A DNA stretch of 64,000 bases from Thalassospira lucentensis (GTDB lineage Bacteria > Pseudomonadota > Alphaproteobacteria > Rhodospirillales > Thalassospiraceae): the NCBI RefSeq assembly GCF_011806425.1, contig NZ_JAATOV010000005.1, positions 1-64,000 on the forward strand. The letters run 5' to 3'. This document shows, one piece after another, positions 19,288 through 28,625 of this stretch. The notes below the pieces were generated by a model, which was given only the letters and a program-made list of their open reading frames with translations, did no database searches and was not told the DNA's origin. The translations under genes were made by a program, and so were the position numbers. Every line of letters begins with the position of its first letter. Position 1 is the stretch's first letter.

Positions 19288-20558
19288 TCTGCGGCAATCC
19301 TGGCTTTGGTGGTGGCAAAGTGATCTTCCAGGCGCTTGATGTACCAATCACAGAAAGCTTCGACATGCGGTTCTGTGTAGGTGGAATACGGGCCTGGCTC
19401 GTAAGCAGGTTGCTGACTGCCGATCTGGGCAAGACGGACAAGTTCGGCATCCTGTACGTTGGTCATGTTCCAGACATGGGTCAGGTTATCAACGGTGTAA
19501 TCTTCGTTTTCACGGGCATTTTTATTCACGAGCCACGTGGTGCGGACAAGGGTCCGATCCGGGCCAAGCGGCAAGGTGCTAAAGGTGACGATATGGTCAC
19601 TCATGAAGTGATGCCACGAATTTGGATGGGTCCAGAAACTAAGCCCACCCAGCTTGGCGTCGGTAAAGTTGCCAAGCAGCTTTTTAGAGGCAACCTTGGT
19701 ATCAAGCGTATGCGATTCCCCATCACGCATGAGCGGCAGGCGCATGGTGCGGAAACCGGTCACATTGGAAAGCTGATCTTCTTCTGCCGAGGGCAGGCCA
19801 CATGATTCCCAACGGGCGTGGTCTTTTTCAATGGCAGAAAGATAGTTTTTCACCTCGTCAGAGCGACGCTCATCCATTTCATCGGGCGAGAAGCCAAAGC
19901 CAAATGCGGACAATGGTACGGTGAGCTGCGGGTGGTTGCCATCACAGTGATAGCATTCCCGGTTATTCTCCATCGTCAGCTTCCAGTTGCCTTCTTCGAT
20001 CAGCTCAGACGTATGGGCGACTTTGCAGTTGGCAATATCATGGGGGGCCAAGTAGGGCTCCATCACGCGGGCCATTTCATCGATATCGCTTGGCGCATCT
20101 TTGGCAAGGCAGATAAAGATGAGCCCCGCGATTGAGCGCACATGCACGGTTTTAAGGCCGTGGCATTCCTTGTCAAAGCCCGCCCCCATATGTTCGGCAA
20201 GGATGAGTTCGCCATCCTCGTTATAGGTCCAGCCGTGATAGCGACACACGATGTTGCCGATTGTGGTTGCGGGTTCGTCAATCAGCTTGGCACCGCGGTG
20301 GCGACACACATTGTGGAAGCCGCGAATTTCCATATCATCACCGCGCAACAACAACACCGATGTTTTGTCCACATCCACCGTGATGCAATCGCCCGGTTCC
20401 GGAAGTTCCGGTTCGACCGCGACGAAAATCCAGTGCTGGCCAAAGATCACCTTGATATCAAGATCAAGAATTTCGGGTGAGCTATAGAAGGGTGCTTCGA
20501 GGCTTTTGCCTTTTTCGCGACGGGCAACAAGGTTTTGAATGTCTGATGATGAACGCAT
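19284..20558 (-). CDS. gbcA: Glycine betaine monooxygenase oxygenase component
   Basis: A Rieske non-haem iron oxygenase alpha subunit (424 aa) that demethylates glycine betaine to dimethylglycine, releasing formaldehyde. Rieske ligands are Cys85-x-His87 and Cys105-x2-His108. The catalytic iron site is in NRECYHCDGNHPQL with His204 and His209. The start ATG at 20558 gives a family-like N-terminus. It forms a two-gene operon with gbcB, and a long upstream region holds two related palindromes. Related carnitine and stachydrine oxygenases are alternatives, but the whole downstream pathway is present nearby. Confidence 0.88.
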   Translation of the reverse strand: MRSSSDIQNLVARREKGKSLEAPFYSSPEILDLDIKVIFGQHWIFVAVEPELPEPGDCITVDVDKTSVLLLRGDDMEIRGFHNVCRHRGAKLIDEPATTIGNIVCRYHGWTYNEDGELILAEHMGAGFDKECHGLKTVHVRSIAGLIFICLAKDAPSDIDEMARVMEPYLAPHDIANCKVAHTSELIEEGNWKLTMENNRECYHCDGNHPQLTVPLSAFGFGFSPDEMDERRSDEVKNYLSAIEKDHARWESCGLPSAEEDQLSNVTGFRTMRLPLMRDGESHTLDTKVASKKLLGNFTDAKLGGLSFWTHPNSWHHFMSDHIVTFSTLPLGPDRTLVRTTWLVNKNARENEDYTVDNLTHVWNMTNVQDAELVRLAQIGSQQPAYEPGPYSTYTEPHVEAFCDWYIKRLEDHFATTKARIAAE

Positions 20559-21249
20559 GGTCGGGTACCTCGGCTTCTAAATGGTGCCTGGATGGAAGCC
20601 TGTGCAGGACGCAATATCTGCAGCAGGGAGTTAGCGTCTTTTGCAGCAAGTCGTTGGTCGTTTTAGCTGTCCCACCGGATATCTGATCCGGACGGAATGC
20701 GCGTATGACAGTCCAATTGGCCGAGGTAATTGACAGACAGATAATGCGGTTGCTGACCTTTCTGATGACAATGACTGACCACGCCCCATATATCCAAACA
20801 TGATGCGGGTATTCGCCGTGTTCAAGGATGTCCTTGCACGGATATGATCAGTCACCTGCCAAGCAGGTTCAGCGTCGCGGGCTGTCAGTTGCACCCAAAT
20901 TCTCCCTAATCGTCGTCGGCAGGTAACCTGCTCTTGTATCGTCGTCTTTAGATATTTGACGATTTGAAAATCTATTTCGGATTGATGACAATTTGGCAGA
21001 AAGCTTAAGTCAAAAAGACAGTAGGTTTGCGACGCAGCGCTGTATTGTGTGATCCAAAACTATTGCGATGACCAAAACACCGTCGTTTCACACTGATCAG
21101 ACAGCTTTTGGGGGCGCTGGGGAACCGTTTATGGGGGCGGTTGAAGTCGTCCAAAACGCATATCGGGACGGCGGAAAAATCTCAGCCGTCCCGATTGGGA
21201 TACATTGCGCCAAAAAACGATGAAATTGGATGCGGGCGTTCTTTTTAGA
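20559..21249. promoter_or_regulatory. Long gbcA upstream region with two ACCTGC/GCAGGT palindromes
   Basis: No gene is supported in these 691 bases. ACCTGC-CAA-GCAGGT lies at 20854-20868 and GCAGGT-A-ACCTGC at 20919-20931, with centres 64 bases apart, so the same hexamer occurs four times. CGTCGTC flanks the second palindrome on both sides. They stand about 300-370 bases upstream of gbcA. The right part holds the terminator of the 21250-23208 gene. Confidence 0.5.
21162..21195 (-). terminator. Stem-loop terminator after the FadB-like gene
   Basis: A perfect 11-bp GC-rich stem (21162-21172 with 21185-21195) has a 12-base loop and sits 55 bases after the stop of the minus-strand gene. On that strand it is followed by a short TTTT run. 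Confidence 0.7.
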
Positions 21250-23208
21250 TTATGACTTTTGGGTCAAGAACATTGGACCACCTTTGTGGCGCGGGAAGCC
21301 ATATCCGTTGACCATGACAACATCGATCGCATCCGCGTTCATTGCGATGCCTTTGGCCAGAATGGCGTCGCCTTCGCGGCGCATGGCATCAAGGATGTTG
21401 TCCATGATTTCCGCGTCGGTGAAATCGCGGCGTGTGATGCCCTTTTTTTCAGATTCGGCAATTACAAGCGCATCAACATCCGGGTCCGGGTGGGCTTTGC
21501 CATTTTCATCATAGCGATACCAGCCAAGGCCGTTCTTTTTACCAAACCGGTCCATTTCACACAGGTAATCACCCAGCGCGACATATCGTTCGCTTGGATC
21601 GCGAAATGGCGCAAGGCGTTTGCGGGTTGCCCATGAAATTTCAAGCCCCGCCATGTCCTGCATGGCAAACAGCCCCATCGGGAAACCAAATTTTACCATG
21701 GCGTTGTCAATTTGATGGGGAAGCGCGCCATCTTCGAGCATGTATTCACACTGCTTGCGATAGGCCGACATGATGCGATTGCCAATAAAGCCATCGCAGA
21801 CACCGCACGGGACGGCGATTTTGCCAAGTTTGCGGGCAAACTGCATGGCGGTGGCAAGGGTCGTGGCATCGGCCTGATCGGTACGAACCACTTCAAGCAG
21901 CTTCATGACATGGGCAGGGGAAAAGAAATGAAGCCCAATCACCCGTTCTGGATGGGCGCATTGGGCGGCAATGTCATTGATATCAAGATAGGACGTGTTC
22001 GATGCCAAAACCGCATCAGACTTGCAATGTTGGGACAATTTGCCAAACACATCATGTTTGACAGACATGTCTTCGAACACGGCTTCGATCACGAGGTCGC
22101 AATTGGCAAGGGCCGCGTAATCCGTGCTGCTGATCAGGTCGCCCAGAAGATGATCATGCTTGGTCTGATCAATAAGGCCGCGTTTAAGGGATCCGCCCAG
22201 ATGATGGCGCACATTGGCAATGCCGCGTTCGCAAGCATCGTCGTCGCGTTCGATCATCACGACGGCATAGCCAGCCAACAGCGCGGCGGTGGCGATCCCG
22301 GCCCCCATGATGCCGCCGCCAATGACGCCGATTTCATGAAGCGGGCGTGGTGCTACCCCAGACAGTTCTGGCAGCTTGCCAACCGATCGCTCGGCAAAGA
22401 AAATATGACGCAGGGCCTTGGACTGGTCACTGTCGCGGAGCACGACGAACTTTTCGCGCTCGTGCGTAAGGCCTTCGGATGCGCCTTGTTCAATGCCGCA
22501 TTGGATGGCCTGAACCGCGATCATTGGCGCGATTTGGCCGCGGGCCTTTTTGCGCACGGTTGCCTCGATCTCCTCCCACTGGTCACCATTTGGGACATCA
22601 ACGGGACTTTGACGCAGCAGTTCGATGGGGCGCGGGCGATCCATAACGGTGCGGGCAAAATCCAGCGCCGCATCGCGAAGATCCCCATGGCAAACAGCAT
22701 CCAACAGACCGATTTCATTGGCCCGGTTTGCCGAAACCGGCTTGCCGCCGGTGATCATGGTCACCGCGTCTTTGACGGGGACAAGGCGCGGAAGGCGCAC
22801 AGTGCCGCCGGCACCCGGGATAAGCCCCAGATTAACTTCGGGCAGGCCAAGTTTGGCCCCCTTGTCAGCGATGCGATAATGACAGCCAAGGGCAACTTCC
22901 AAGCCCCCGCCCAAGGCATGGCCGTGAATGGCGGCAATGACTGGTTTGAGGGTGGTTTCAAGTCGCTTGATAACGTCGGGCAGGATCGGGTCCATTGGCG
23001 GTTTGCCAAATTCCGACACGTCAGCCCCGGCGATAAATGTTTTCCCGGCACAGATCAGAATGGCGACCTTAATCGCGGGATCAGCATCAATCTGATCAAG
23101 GGCCGTGACGATGCCTTGCCGAATACCATGGCTGGTGGCGTTGATCGGCGGATTGTCGATGGTGATAATGGCAATGTCGTTTTCAGTGCTTAGACTGACG
23201 GTCGACAT
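21250..23208 (-). CDS. FadB-like enoyl-CoA hydratase / 3-hydroxyacyl-CoA dehydrogenase
   Basis: A bifunctional beta-oxidation enzyme (652 aa). The N-terminal crotonase domain (1-190) keeps both catalytic glutamates (GGGLEVALGCHYRIA and LGLPEV). A 3-hydroxyacyl-CoA dehydrogenase domain follows, with NAD site IGVIGGGIMGAGIATAAL near 290 and a C-terminal substrate domain. GGAGG precedes the ATG, which starts one base after the formamidase stop. It is about 50-60 residues shorter than typical FadB and is co-transcribed with a kynurenine formamidase gene, divergent from the aminobenzoyl-CoA operon. A role in oxidising the opened ring product is inferred. Confidence 0.88.
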   Translation of the reverse strand: MSTVSLSTENDIAIITIDNPPINATSHGIRQGIVTALDQIDADPAIKVAILICAGKTFIAGADVSEFGKPPMDPILPDVIKRLETTLKPVIAAIHGHALGGGLEVALGCHYRIADKGAKLGLPEVNLGLIPGAGGTVRLPRLVPVKDAVTMITGGKPVSANRANEIGLLDAVCHGDLRDAALDFARTVMDRPRPIELLRQSPVDVPNGDQWEEIEATVRKKARGQIAPMIAVQAIQCGIEQGASEGLTHEREKFVVLRDSDQSKALRHIFFAERSVGKLPELSGVAPRPLHEIGVIGGGIMGAGIATAALLAGYAVVMIERDDDACERGIANVRHHLGGSLKRGLIDQTKHDHLLGDLISSTDYAALANCDLVIEAVFEDMSVKHDVFGKLSQHCKSDAVLASNTSYLDINDIAAQCAHPERVIGLHFFSPAHVMKLLEVVRTDQADATTLATAMQFARKLGKIAVPCGVCDGFIGNRIMSAYRKQCEYMLEDGALPHQIDNAMVKFGFPMGLFAMQDMAGLEISWATRKRLAPFRDPSERYVALGDYLCEMDRFGKKNGLGWYRYDENGKAHPDPDVDALVIAESEKKGITRRDFTDAEIMDNILDAMRREGDAILAKGIAMNADAIDVVMVNGYGFPRHKGGPMFLTQKS

Positions 23209-23209
23209 G

Positions 23210-24046
23210 TTATGTATCCTCCGGATTAATCGGGTTCAGCAGGCAGGCTGTTAAATCGGATTCTGGTTCGGCCAGATCGGCGATGACGTTGAAATGGTGT
23301 TTATCCGGGGCATGGACCGCACGGGTTGATGCACCAAGCCCGGTCCAGATATTGGCCAAAAGATCGTTCTGGCGAACAAATTCCGGACGTTCCTCCGCAC
23401 CAACCCAACAGGTCAGCGAACAGGGAAGTGCCGGGTTCAAAAGGGCTGCACTTTCCTGCAACGCTTCTTGATCATCGAGACCCAAAACATCATTCATCGC
23501 CGTTTTCAAAAGCGGGCGCAGGTCATGCAGCCCCGAAATCGAGACGGTATTTTTTACCCGCGCTAGGGTCGCAGGTGAGAGGGGACTTGTATTGCTGATC
23601 ATACGGCTGACAAGATGGCCACCGGCGGAATGGCCGGTCAAATGGATCGGCCCTTCAATCTTGGTGGCGGCGTGATCAATTGCCGCGCCAATTTGTTGGG
23701 TGATTTTTGACAGGCGCGCATCCGGGGCCAAGGTGTAGCTTGGCATGCATACCGCCCACCCCTTGGCGACCGGGCCATTGGCAAGATGTGACCAAACCGA
23801 TTTATCAAAGGCCTTCCAATACCCGCCATGGACAAACACCACCAATCCCTTGGGCGCATTTTCGGGCAGAAACAGATCGTATTTTTCGCGATCTTCTGCG
23901 CCATAGGAAACGTCAAGTTCCGCACGCTTGGCGGTGATCAGCGTTTCACGAAATGCTGCTGCCTGTTCGGACCACATGCCCGGATATGAGTTTGCATCGG
24001 CAATATGGTCGCCATTAGCATATGCGTCGTCCCAGTCGGTAATCAT
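23210..24046 (-). CDS. Alpha/beta hydrolase, probable kynurenine formamidase
   Basis: A 278-aa alpha/beta hydrolase. HGG (73-75, in FVHGGYWKAF) is the oxyanion motif of the hormone-sensitive-lipase/AFMID type and GHSAGGH carries the nucleophile Ser140. Animal and some bacterial N-formylkynurenine formamidases have this form, different from the metal-dependent KynB fold. The ATG at 24046 gives MITDWDDAYANG, a family-like start; an upstream extension is unsupported. It lies next to tryptophan dioxygenase and kynureninase genes and no other formamidase is in the window, so hydrolysis of N-formylkynurenine to kynurenine plus formate is the best guess. A general esterase remains possible. Confidence 0.8.
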   Translation of the reverse strand: MITDWDDAYANGDHIADANSYPGMWSEQAAAFRETLITAKRAELDVSYGAEDREKYDLFLPENAPKGLVVFVHGGYWKAFDKSVWSHLANGPVAKGWAVCMPSYTLAPDARLSKITQQIGAAIDHAATKIEGPIHLTGHSAGGHLVSRMISNTSPLSPATLARVKNTVSISGLHDLRPLLKTAMNDVLGLDDQEALQESAALLNPALPCSLTCWVGAEERPEFVRQNDLLANIWTGLGASTRAVHAPDKHHFNVIADLAEPESDLTACLLNPINPEDT

Positions 24047-24164
24047 GTGGTGTGTTTTCCTTATTGTCGGTTGGTCGGTGATGCGCGACGGCTGTTTTGC
24101 ATCAATACCGTATCCTGTTATCGCAGCGCGGGCAGCCAACGCAAATTCTAGGCAATTTTAGAGA

Positions 24165-24197
24165 TATTTCAAACTCAAAATATTTATGCTTGAAATA
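24165..24197. promoter_or_regulatory. Candidate operator between the formamidase gene and the aminobenzoyl-CoA operon
   Basis: Inverted octamers TATTTCAA (24165-24172) and TTGAAATA (24190-24197) flank an inner palindrome AAATATTT (24178-24185) with nearly the same centre. The AT-rich symmetric site lies between two divergent starts and suits a MarR dimer, such as the one encoded three genes downstream. Confidence 0.5.
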
Positions 24198-24266
24198 AAT
24201 ATAAACGGGGCGTACCGTTTTGACAGTTTCCCAAAACAACCAAATAAATCAGGAAGGGAAAAGCTG

Positions 24267-26561
24267 GTGAAAGTAGCTTGTCTGGGTGGCGGTCCTGCGG
24301 GGCTTTATTTTGCGATATCGATGAAATTGCGTAATCCGGCCCACGAGGTCGTGGTGTTTGAACGCAACAAGCCCGACGATACGTTTGGTTGGGGCGTTGT
24401 GTTGTCTGATGAAACTCTGACAAACCTTGCCCAGAATGATCCGAAAAGCGCGGAAGCCATTCGCGATCATTTTTCCTATTGGGATGATGTCGCGGTTCAT
24501 TATCGCGGGGCCAAGACGGTATCGACCGGGCATGGATTTTGCGGCATTGGCCGAAAACAGCTTTTGATCTTGCTTCAGCAGCGTGCCCGCGAACTGGGTG
24601 TTGATCTGCGTTTTGAAACCGAAGTCCACAGTGCGGCAGACTATCGCAAGGACTATGATCTTGTTGTTGCCTGCGATGGGCTAAATTCCAAAACCCGCCT
24701 TGAATATGAACAGCATTTCCAACCTGATATCGATACGCGCAAATGCAAATTTGTCTGGCTGGGGACCCATCAGAAATTTGATGATGCTTTTACCTTTATC
24801 TTTGAAGAAACCGACAAGGGTTGGGTATGGGCGCATGCCTATCAGTTTGATGATGAAACGGCGACCTTCATTGTCGAATGTTCGCAGGAAACCTGGGACG
24901 CATATGGCTTTGGCGAGATGACCAAAGAAGAATCCATCGCCACCTGCGAGGATATCTTTAAGGATCATCTTGATGGTCACAGCCTGATTAGCAATGCGCA
25001 TCATGTGCGCGGTTCGGCGTGGCTGAGCTTCCCGCGTGTTTTGTGCAAAAGCTGGTCGCATGAAAATATCGTTTTGATGGGTGATGCGGCGGCAACAGCG
25101 CATTTTTCCATCGGGTCGGGTACCAAGCTTGCGCTTGAAAGTGCGATTGCGCTGGCAAATTACCTGCATTCTGAACCTGATTTGAAGTCGGCCTTTGGTA
25201 AATACGAAGATGAACGCCGTCTTGAAGTTTTGCGCCTGCAATCAGCGGCGCGCAATTCGATGGAATGGTTCGAAGAAATTGAACGCTATTTCGATTTTGA
25301 TCCGGTTCAGTTTACCTATTCGCTTTTGACCCGGTCCCAACGCATCAGCCACGAAAACCTGCGGCTTCGCGATGCCAAATGGCTTGGCCAGGCAGAGGGC
25401 TGGTTCCAGGAACAGGCCGGGGTTCCGGTGCGTGATGGTGCGCGCCATCCGATGTTTGTGCCGTTCAAACTGCGCGATATGGATCTTAAAAACCGGATCG
25501 TTGTTTCCCCAATGGCGCAATATAAGGCGGTGGATGGCTGCCCGACCGATTGGCATTTGGTGCATTACGGTGAACGGGCCAAGGGCGGTGCCGGACTGGT
25601 TTATACGGAAATGACCTGTGTGTCGGCGGATGGTCGCATTACGCCCGGATGTCCGGGGATGTATGACGATGCGCATGAACAATCCTGGAAACGGATTGTT
25701 GATTTCATCCATACCGAAACCGAGGCCAAGCTGTGCATGCAGATCGGGCATGCCGGGCGCAAGGGATCAACCCAGCTTGGCTGGGATGAAATGGATGCGC
25801 CGCTTGCAGATGGGAACTGGCCGCTTTTGTCAGCGTCTGAAGTCAAATGGTCGGACCGCAATCAAGCGCCAAAGGCCATGACGCGTGATGATATGGACAC
25901 GGTGCGTGATCAGTTTGTCGAAAGTGCCAAAATGGCCGATCGCGCCGGGTTTGACATGATCGAAGTCCATGCGGCACACGGGTATCTTTTGTCATCCTTC
26001 ATCAGTCCGGTCAGCAATGTGCGTGACGATGAATATGGCGGGTCGCTTGAAAACCGCATGCGTTATCCGCTTGAAGTTATTAAGGCAGTACGGACTGCTT
26101 GGCCTGCGAACAAGCCGCTTTCGGTGCGTATTTCGGCCAGTGATTGGGTCGGGGACGCGGGGGTAACCCCCGAAGAAGCGGTTGAAATCGCCCGTATGCT
26201 TAAGGCCAATGACGTTGATATCTGTGACGTGTCGGCGGGGCAAACAACCATTGATGCCCGCCCGGTTTATGGGCGGATGTTCCAAACCCCGTTTTCCGAT
26301 CAAATTCGCAACGAAGCCAATATCGCGACCATGGCGGTTGGCAATATTTACGAACCCGATCATGTCAATTCGATCCTGATGGCCGGGCGTGCGGACCTTG
26401 TGTGTTTGGCGCGCCCGCATTTGGCCAATCCGTATTGGACGCTGCATCAATCAGTTGCCCTTGGCAATGACACCGAAAACTGGCCGGCACCCTATTATGC
26501 CGGGCGTGATCAGATGGTCCGTTTGGCGGAACGTGCTGATGTCATGACGGGAAAGGTATAA
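24267..26561 (+). CDS. 2-aminobenzoyl-CoA monooxygenase/reductase-type bifunctional flavoprotein
   Basis: A fusion of an FAD aromatic hydroxylase (about 1-385, [19 protein letters not shown] and [18 protein letters not shown]) with an old-yellow-enzyme-like FMN reductase (about 394-760, [21 protein letters not shown]). Automated pipelines often call this salicylyl-CoA 5-hydroxylase. Azoarcus evansii 2-aminobenzoyl-CoA monooxygenase/reductase has the same fusion and both hydroxylates and reduces the ring. The start is GTG at 24267 with AGGAAGGG 8 bases upstream (764 aa). As first gene of an operon with 2-aminobenzoate-CoA ligase and kynureninase, the aminobenzoyl-CoA substrate is favoured. Confidence 0.88.
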   Translation: MKVACLGGGPAGLYFAISMKLRNPAHEVVVFERNKPDDTFGWGVVLSDETLTNLAQNDPKSAEAIRDHFSYWDDVAVHYRGAKTVSTGHGFCGIGRKQLLILLQQRARELGVDLRFETEVHSAADYRKDYDLVVACDGLNSKTRLEYEQHFQPDIDTRKCKFVWLGTHQKFDDAFTFIFEETDKGWVWAHAYQFDDETATFIVECSQETWDAYGFGEMTKEESIATCEDIFKDHLDGHSLISNAHHVRGSAWLSFPRVLCKSWSHENIVLMGDAAATAHFSIGSGTKLALESAIALANYLHSEPDLKSAFGKYEDERRLEVLRLQSAARNSMEWFEEIERYFDFDPVQFTYSLLTRSQRISHENLRLRDAKWLGQAEGWFQEQAGVPVRDGARHPMFVPFKLRDMDLKNRIVVSPMAQYKAVDGCPTDWHLVHYGERAKGGAGLVYTEMTCVSADGRITPGCPGMYDDAHEQSWKRIVDFIHTETEAKLCMQIGHAGRKGSTQLGWDEMDAPLADGNWPLLSASEVKWSDRNQAPKAMTRDDMDTVRDQFVESAKMADRAGFDMIEVHAAHGYLLSSFISPVSNVRDDEYGGSLENRMRYPLEVIKAVRTAWPANKPLSVRISASDWVGDAGVTPEEAVEIARMLKANDVDICDVSAGQTTIDARPVYGRMFQTPFSDQIRNEANIATMAVGNIYEPDHVNSILMAGRADLVCLARPHLANPYWTLHQSVALGNDTENWPAPYYAGRDQMVRLAERADVMTGKV

Positions 26562-26567
26562 GCAATT

Positions 26568-27326
26568 ATGGCCGATCTTGCTGTTGGGCGCGCATTGATT
26601 ACCGGGGGTGGTTCAGGTGTTGGGGCCGTGATGGCCCGCATGCTGGCCGATGCCGGGGTTAAGGTTGCCGTATCGGGGCGTCGGGGCAATGTTTTGGCCG
26701 ACGTCGCCCAACATGAAAACATCACCGCCATCGTTGCCGATGTGACCGACGAGACATCGGTGCGCGACATGTATGCGACGATGGTTGGCCAGATCGGTGC
26801 GCCGGATCTTGTGATTGCCAATGCCGGAATGGCCGAAAGTGCGCCAATTGGCAAAACATCGACCGATCTGTGGCGCCAAACCATGGATGTGAATTTGACC
26901 GGTACGTTCCTGACCTTCCGCGAAGGATTGGCCGTGATGGACAAAAACAAGCCCGGTCGTTTGATCTCGATTGCCTCGACCGCCGGGCTTAAGGGCTATG
27001 CCTATGTCAGCGCGTATTGCGCGGCGAAACATGGTGTGGTCGGGCTGGTCAAAGGCATGGCGGCCGAACTTGCCAGCAGTGCGATAACCGTCAATGCGGT
27101 TTGTCCGGGCTTTATGGAAACACCGATGCTTGAAAAGTCGGTTGAAAACATCGTTGCCAAAACCGGGATGAGTTCGACCGATGCCCGCGCAAGCCTTGCC
27201 AAAATTAATCCCCAAAACCGCTTCATCGCGCCAGAAGAAGTAGCCAATACCGTCATGTGGCTTTGCAGCCCACAGGCGGCATCCATGACCGGACAGACGA
27301 TTTCTGTATCGGGAGGAGAAATATGA
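26568..27326 (+). CDS. SDR-family oxidoreductase
   Basis: A short-chain dehydrogenase (252 aa) with cofactor motif TGGGSGVG (12-19) and catalytic Ser137, Tyr150 and Lys154. Resembles 3-hydroxyacyl-CoA dehydrogenase-type SDRs and probably oxidises or reduces a ring-derived CoA intermediate. It starts 6 bases after the monooxygenase stop, and its stop overlaps the MarR gene start by 4 bases. The exact substrate cannot be read from sequence. Confidence 0.85.
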   Translation: MADLAVGRALITGGGSGVGAVMARMLADAGVKVAVSGRRGNVLADVAQHENITAIVADVTDETSVRDMYATMVGQIGAPDLVIANAGMAESAPIGKTSTDLWRQTMDVNLTGTFLTFREGLAVMDKNKPGRLISIASTAGLKGYAYVSAYCAAKHGVVGLVKGMAAELASSAITVNAVCPGFMETPMLEKSVENIVAKTGMSSTDARASLAKINPQNRFIAPEEVANTVMWLCSPQAASMTGQTISVSGGEI

Positions 27327-27820
27327 ATATGAATCATTCCGATGACCAGCGCGACCAGATGGACAATGAAACATCTGATCTTTCCAAGGCACGTCTGCGC
27401 GCATGGCTTCAGATTTTAAAGGTATCGCGCAAGATCGAAGGCGAATTGCGTGAAAAAATGCGCATCGAATTCGGATCGACCTTGCCGCGTTTTGATGTCT
27501 TGGCCGCCCTGTACCGGGAACGCGACGGCATGCGCATGAGCGAACTTTCAAAATCATTGATGGTGTCGAACGGCAATGTCACCGGGATTGTGGATCGGCT
27601 TGTTAGCGAAGGATTGCTGGTGCGGGTGCCGGTCGAAAATGATCGCCGCGCATCGATTGTCCGCCTGACCGAAGCGGGTGAGAAGGATTTTGCCGAACGT
27701 GCGCTTGTCCATGAAGCTTGGGTGTCGGAGCTGTTTTCCGATCTTTCGGCCCGTGATGCCGATGGTTTGATCCGTATCCTGCGTACCATTTCCCATCATA
27801 ACGAGGCGCCCCATGACTAA
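27323..27820 (+). CDS. MarR-family transcriptional regulator
   Basis: A winged-helix regulator of 165 aa. The DNA-binding core reads [24 protein letters not shown] followed by [20 protein letters not shown], with the wing residues [15 protein letters not shown], all classic MarR features. The SDR gene's terminal GGAGGAGAA supplies its ribosome binding site and start and stop codons overlap (ATGA). MarR proteins in aromatic-CoA loci usually repress and release on binding the CoA thioester. The symmetric site at 24165-24197 is the obvious candidate operator. Confidence 0.9.
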   Translation: MNMNHSDDQRDQMDNETSDLSKARLRAWLQILKVSRKIEGELREKMRIEFGSTLPRFDVLAALYRERDGMRMSELSKSLMVSNGNVTGIVDRLVSEGLLVRVPVENDRRASIVRLTEAGEKDFAERALVHEAWVSELFSDLSARDADGLIRILRTISHHNEAPHD

Positions 27821-28625
27821 AATGGCCAACATCAAACCGACCCATTTTAACTGGCGCATGGAAGGCGACGTTGCGGTTATTTCGCTGGATCGTCCTGATC
27901 GTAAAAACCCGCTGACGTTTGAAAGCTATGCCGAACTTCGCGATACGTTCCGCGATCTGGTCTATGCCGATGATGTTAAGGCGGTGGTGTTTGGATCAAA
28001 TGGCGGCAATTTCTGTTCAGGCGGGGATGTGCATGACATTATTGGTCCGCTGATTGCCAAGGACATGAAGGGGCTTTTGGAATTCACCCGCATGACCGGC
28101 GATTTGGTCAAATCGATCATTGGCTGTGGCAAACCGGTGATTGCGGCGGTCGACGGCGTGTGTGTCGGGGCCGGGGCGATTATTGCCATGGCGTCCGACC
28201 TTCGATTGGCGACGGAAGCATCGAAAACAGCGTTTCTGTTTACCCGTGTCGGGTTGGCCGGCTGTGACATGGGGGCATGTGCCATTCTGCCGCGTATTAT
28301 CGGGCAGGGCCGTGCGGCAGAACTTTTATATACCGGGCGTTCCATGTCCGCCGAAGAAGGCGAACGTTGGGGATTTTATAACCGTCTGGTCGATGCCGAC
28401 GTGCTGGAGGCAGAGGCCATCGCCCTTGCCACCCGGATTTCGCAAGGCCCGAATTTCGGTCACATGATAACCAAGACCATGCTGGCCCAAGAATGGAATA
28501 TGTCGATCGAACAGGCGATCGAGGCCGAAGCACAGGCGCAAGCGATCTGTATGCAGACCGAAGATTTCAATCGCGCCTATAAGGCCTTTGTCGCCAAAGA
28601 AAAACCGGTATTTGAGGGCGATTGA
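27813..28625 (+). CDS. Crotonase-family protein lacking both canonical hydratase glutamates
   Basis: An enoyl-CoA hydratase/isomerase-fold protein (270 aa) with the oxyanion segment [10 protein letters not shown]. Aligned by eye to rat enoyl-CoA hydratase using the conserved Asp129 and Gly147, the two catalytic glutamate positions are Ile123 and Phe143. Asp152 lies in a GLAGCDMGA segment close to where MenB/BadI-type crotonases keep a catalytic aspartate. It is therefore probably not a plain hydratase; hydrolytic ring opening of a 2-oxocyclohexane-type CoA ester is one possibility. It overlaps the MarR gene by 8 bases and has GAGG 7 bases before the ATG. Confidence 0.85.
   Translation: MTKMANIKPTHFNWRMEGDVAVISLDRPDRKNPLTFESYAELRDTFRDLVYADDVKAVVFGSNGGNFCSGGDVHDIIGPLIAKDMKGLLEFTRMTGDLVKSIIGCGKPVIAAVDGVCVGAGAIIAMASDLRLATEASKTAFLFTRVGLAGCDMGACAILPRIIGQGRAAELLYTGRSMSAEEGERWGFYNRLVDADVLEAEAIALATRISQGPNFGHMITKTMLAQEWNMSIEQAIEAEAQAQAICMQTEDFNRAYKAFVAKEKPVFEGD

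Noticed and set aside
20631-20894. 87-codon minus-strand frame upstream of gbcA
   Set aside because: No family resemblance or ribosome binding site, and it overlaps a candidate operator; kept as regulatory DNA.
21712-23193. Long open frame (493 codons) on the plus strand opposite the FadB-like gene
   Set aside because: Mirror of a real gene: the minus-strand protein has full family motifs, while this translation is rich in His/Gly/Asn and matches no fold I know.
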